DNA of 64,000 nucleotides from Blastomussa wellsi. Lineage: Eukaryota > Cnidaria > Anthozoa > Scleractinia > Plerogyridae. The position numbers were made by a program, and so were the translations under genes. The notes beneath the pieces are model-generated. The model searched no databases. It was not told the origin of the DNA and saw only the letters and a list, made by a program, of their open reading frames with translations. The stretch spans positions 10,216,861-10,280,860 of the forward strand of contig OX393563.1 in the NCBI GenBank assembly GCA_947652115.1, given 5' to 3'. Below are positions 60,951 to 64,000 of the stretch, piece by piece (within the stretch, counting starts at the first letter, position 1; each line of letters begins with the position of its first letter).

Positions 60951-63128
60951 ATGTTTTCAGATTTAACAGCGGGTTCTTCCAAAACTGATTTCATGATTTT
61001 GCAGCCCAGTTCAAGACGGAGAACATGGTCCGAAACTACAACTCAAGGAAACCTGGGTAACAGACGAGCTGGCTTCGCGCCCTACCGCGGGCGACCACGT
61101 ATCAGTTCATTCGCTGTACCAGGGAAGAGCGTGGAAAGAATTAAAATCAATGTTAGCGGGAAAAGGTACGAACTGACATACAGCCGACTGTTCAAATTCC
61201 CCAAAAGTCTGCTTGCTCGTTCAGCGCGAAGAGTGGATTTCTACGACCCAGAAAAGGACGAATTTTTCTTCGACAGAAATCGAATGGCGTTCGAGAGCGT
61301 CTATCATTTTTACCAAACCGCTGGAGAGTTTCTTCGCCCTGAGCATGTTCCTGACAAACTTGTGATGCAAGAAATGCAATTTTTCGGTCTCGTGTCGTAC
61401 CTTCCTTTCAAGGGAGGTGATCGTTCATCCGCTAGCTCGCTTAAGATGACTATTCCTAGCAATGAGTACCAACGGATGGTTTGGGAACTTTTTGGAAGTC
61501 CAGGATCTAGCATTGCTGCTCGACTTGTCAACGTTATTATGCTACTGTTGATTGTTCTTTCCATCGTCATGTTATGCATCGAAACCCTTCCAGAGTTTAG
61601 CAACACAGATATGGCGCCAACATCAAGGAAGTATATTTTGAATGAACGTCAACAAACAAGAGTAAATCAAACTTTTAACATCAGCAAACAGCTGGGAAGC
61701 GATCGCTCCGAAACATACGACAGCTTGCTATCAAGTAAACTTCAAAAACTATTTATTATAGAGACATTCTGCGTTGCCTGTTTTTCGTTGGAGTTGCTAA
61801 TCCGCATCATTGCCTCTCCTGATAAGCTGCGCTTTTTCCGGAATGTTCTAAACATTTTCGACCTGCTCGCAGTTCTTCCGTTCTACGTCACCCTCGTAAT
61901 TTCTGCGCAGTCTCTAAACGCAATACAGTCTGCGTACGTTCTTCGCGTCTTGCGTTTAACGCGCACCTTGCGGCTGGTGAAAATTTACCGCTACAGCTCT
62001 GCTGTGCAGATATTTGTCAAAACCATTCGGGAATGCGCCAGCGATTTTCTTATGCTTGGCTTCTTAATTCTGATGACCACGATTGTTTTTGGTAGCTGCT
62101 GCTACTTCTTCGAACAGGAACATGAAGGCACCAACTTTGTGAGCATTCCTGCGGCATGCTGGTGGGCCATAATAACGATGACCAGCGTGGGGTATGGAGA
62201 TATGGTTCCTGTTACTCTTGGTAAGTTATATGCATACGCCAAAGTGTGATGTTATAAAGAAATACCTCGGTACTTATTTAGTTCACGAGCTAATTGGCCG
62301 TTTCGAAGTTGCGCAGGGAACTGGGGCGAGTTTTAACCAATCGATAAGCTGAGGTTAGTGTGGTGCTTTTAGGTCGAACAGAGACCAAGTTATGGACCTT
62401 GAAACATGGTTGAAAATCCATACAAACGTCTCTAATTGTGAAACAGCGTTCCCCAAAGCCATCTTAATTTTTATCAGTTTTGTGATACTCTTAAAAATGT
62501 TCAAACAAAGTGATTTTCACCTCAGCGTCTTCCATATAGTAGCTCAATAACAGGATTAGTTACAGTTGGGGGGGCAGGGTGGGGATGTCGTTGATTCCGT
62601 GGCGGCTAGCGCCTTCGGTGTTCACACCTTTTGCCTCGCACATGTCAAAACGTCTGGCTAAGGCCCTGATTAAGAACGAGAATGATGTATTATTACGGAA
62701 CATTTGCCATATTTCAGTTATTTTTATGATGTTTGAAATACTTTAATCCCTAAAAAACACGGCTACGCAAACATTGCTCATATTAATCAGTTTTTGTATT
62801 TCTCTTTTTTATTATTATTGTTATTCCAGCAGGTAAAATAACAGGCGCACTCTGTGTGGTATTTGGAGTAATTATTATTGCTCCCTTGCTGCCAATTATC
62901 GGGGCCAAGTTCACTAACATACAGGAACAAGCCAATCTTGAAACAACGTTGACCTTAGAGAAGCAAAACCCAGATGATGACTCTTGTGAGTCTTCGGGCA
63001 AAAGTTGTGAAGATGTGAATAAGACCGTAACATTTGTAGAGCAACAAGAAACATTTGAAATTCCAGCACGACCTGGATTTGGGATTGTAGAGTACAGTGG
63101 ACGGCCAAGAAGCATCACTGTGCATTGA
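60951..63128 (+). CDS. Voltage-gated potassium channel, Shaker (Kv1)-like
   Basis: Coding exons 60951-62220 and 62833-63128, 521 residues. Positions from ATG 60951: T1 tetramerisation domain ~63-153 (KINVSGKRYELTYSRLF, FFDRNRMAFESVYHFYQTAG), S1 ~192-213, extracellular NQTF sequon ~239, S2 ~267-287, S3 ~301-317, S4 ~329-349 with six basic residues every third position (VLRVLRLTRTLRLVKIYR), S5 ~366-388, filter TMTSVGYGD ~409-417, S6 in exon 2, then an acidic tail. Exon 2 has a CAGCAG acceptor (62827-62832), so an extra Ala just after the pore loop is possible. S6 reads IIIAPLLPIIGAKF where Shaker has ALPVPVIVSNF. An in-frame ATG at 60900 exists, but CTTCTCTGCTCAG just before 60945 looks like a splice acceptor, so I start at 60951. 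Confidence 0.92.
62560..62670. repeat. Dispersed repeat in the channel intron
   Basis: GGCGGCTAGC...GTGTTCACACCTTTTGCCTCG...CATGTCAAAACGTCTGGC recurs in diverged form at 63948-64000 (GGCGGCTAGCCATCAGTGCTCAACGTTTGCCTCG...GTCTGGC). Confidence 0.6.
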
Positions 63129-63536
63129 ATAACTGCCACAAAGAGATGGCCGAATTATCTTGATCCATAGAGAAGTCATGAAATTATGAAGAATATATAT
63201 TCGCAATTACACAGAGGCTATTTTTGTAATTTAACATATTAACAGGCGGTGTTAACGCTTACAAAAATGTACAAGGGGTACAACAGGTGAGCGACAACAA
63301 ACATGGCAACCTTTTGTTTTAGTTTTCAAAATTGTTTTTGTTTAAAAAATTGGCTGATTCTCAGGTACAAAGACTCGCCAAATGTTGAACAAACGTGCTG
63401 GGCTGTATAGCGAAATTATCAAGGCCTCAGTTTGATTTGCATGAAAATGAACATACAAGTTGAACGCATTTATATAACATTGTATGTAACTCAGTAATTC
63501 AGCCTTATATTGTGTATGTTGCTGCAATGAGTTTTT

Positions 63537-63542
63537 AATAAA
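63537..63542 (+). terminator. Polyadenylation signal for the potassium channel
   Basis: AATAAA 409 bases after the stop codon, followed by an (ATT)n run at 63549-63567. Confidence 0.5.
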
Positions 63543-63567
63543 CAGTCATTATTATTATTATTATTAC

Positions 63568-64000
63568 TTAGACTCGTTTTTGATACTGAGGCCAAAGAGA
63601 ACTCGGAAATGGCCAATTGAAGTTTATGTGTCCCTGTATGAACATTTAAACAATACTTTGTTAAATTTGACCAAATTTTTAGTTCGCCTTGAGCGAATGA
63701 TCGACTGTTGAATGATATTTTGAAAACCCTGTTGTCAACATATTAATGCACTGAAATCGGCTGTAAGCCATTTTCCCTGGTAGCAATTAGATGTGGGGCT
63801 ATTAAAAATACGTTTCAAGCCAGAGACTTGGAAAAAGGGGGATCATCAAGAAACTTCAGCTTTTAAAAATTGATCAGAAAAAAGTCACAGTCCATCTGTT
63901 ATTACACTCATTTATTATTCAATCTTTCAAACAGCCCGTAGACCCCCTGGCGGCTAGCCATCAGTGCTCAACGTTTGCCTCGTCATGTCATAAGTCTGGC
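63568..64000. other. 3' flank of the channel gene
   Basis: No gene is seen. The right edge enters the dispersed repeat also present at 62560. Confidence 0.5.

Overview
This is an AT-rich metazoan genomic window. It has compact, intron-rich protein genes in a dense background of tRNA-derived SINEs and short palindromic DNA transposons. The gene families, the SINE type (A-box/B-box head, Gly/Pro-rich TCTCCGGGTTCTCC-type body) and the repeats suggest an anthozoan cnidarian, probably a stony coral or sea anemone. That placement is inference from pattern memory, not from a search. Gene models were built by hand: open frames were joined across consensus GT/AG sites and checked for phase agreement and family alignment.

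Layout. (1) 321-7765 (+): the last 13 exons of an RNF213/mysterin-like giant E3 ligase, entering from the left edge. (2) 9948-17922 (+): a complete 11-exon PTPA (PP2A phosphatase activator). (3) 18-26 kb: gene-poor and repeat-rich, with a truncated N-formylglutamate amidohydrolase-like fragment at 21383-21961 that abuts a transposon terminal repeat. (4) 26476-27219 (-): an intronless IER2/IER5-like immediate-early gene. (5) 28-31.7 kb: a TTAA-flanked DNA element and intergenic DNA. (6) 31799-39667 (-): complete 7-exon POFUT1, with a Penelope-like element fragment and two TTAA-flanked elements in its introns. (7) 40949-44096 (-): a 4-exon gamma-butyrobetaine dioxygenase-like gene with one apparent frameshift. 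(8) 46008-49002 (+) and 53473-58489 (-): two copper transporter (SLC31) genes facing tail to tail, one short CTR2-like and one with a His/Met-rich N-terminus, CTR1-like. (9) 60951-63128 (+): a two-coding-exon Shaker-type voltage-gated potassium channel.

The genes do not form one pathway; the only functional pair is the two copper transporters. The repeats carry the most structure. There are several foldback elements of 55-262 bp with intact 8-9 bp target duplications, four different TTAA-flanked inverted-repeat elements, nested insertions into SINEs, and Penelope tails with a hammerhead-like core. Other points worth a look are three CAGCAG tandem splice acceptors, a GC-AG intron, a start codon alone at the end of its exon, and an altered S6 hinge in the potassium channel. 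I found no clearly new biological system.
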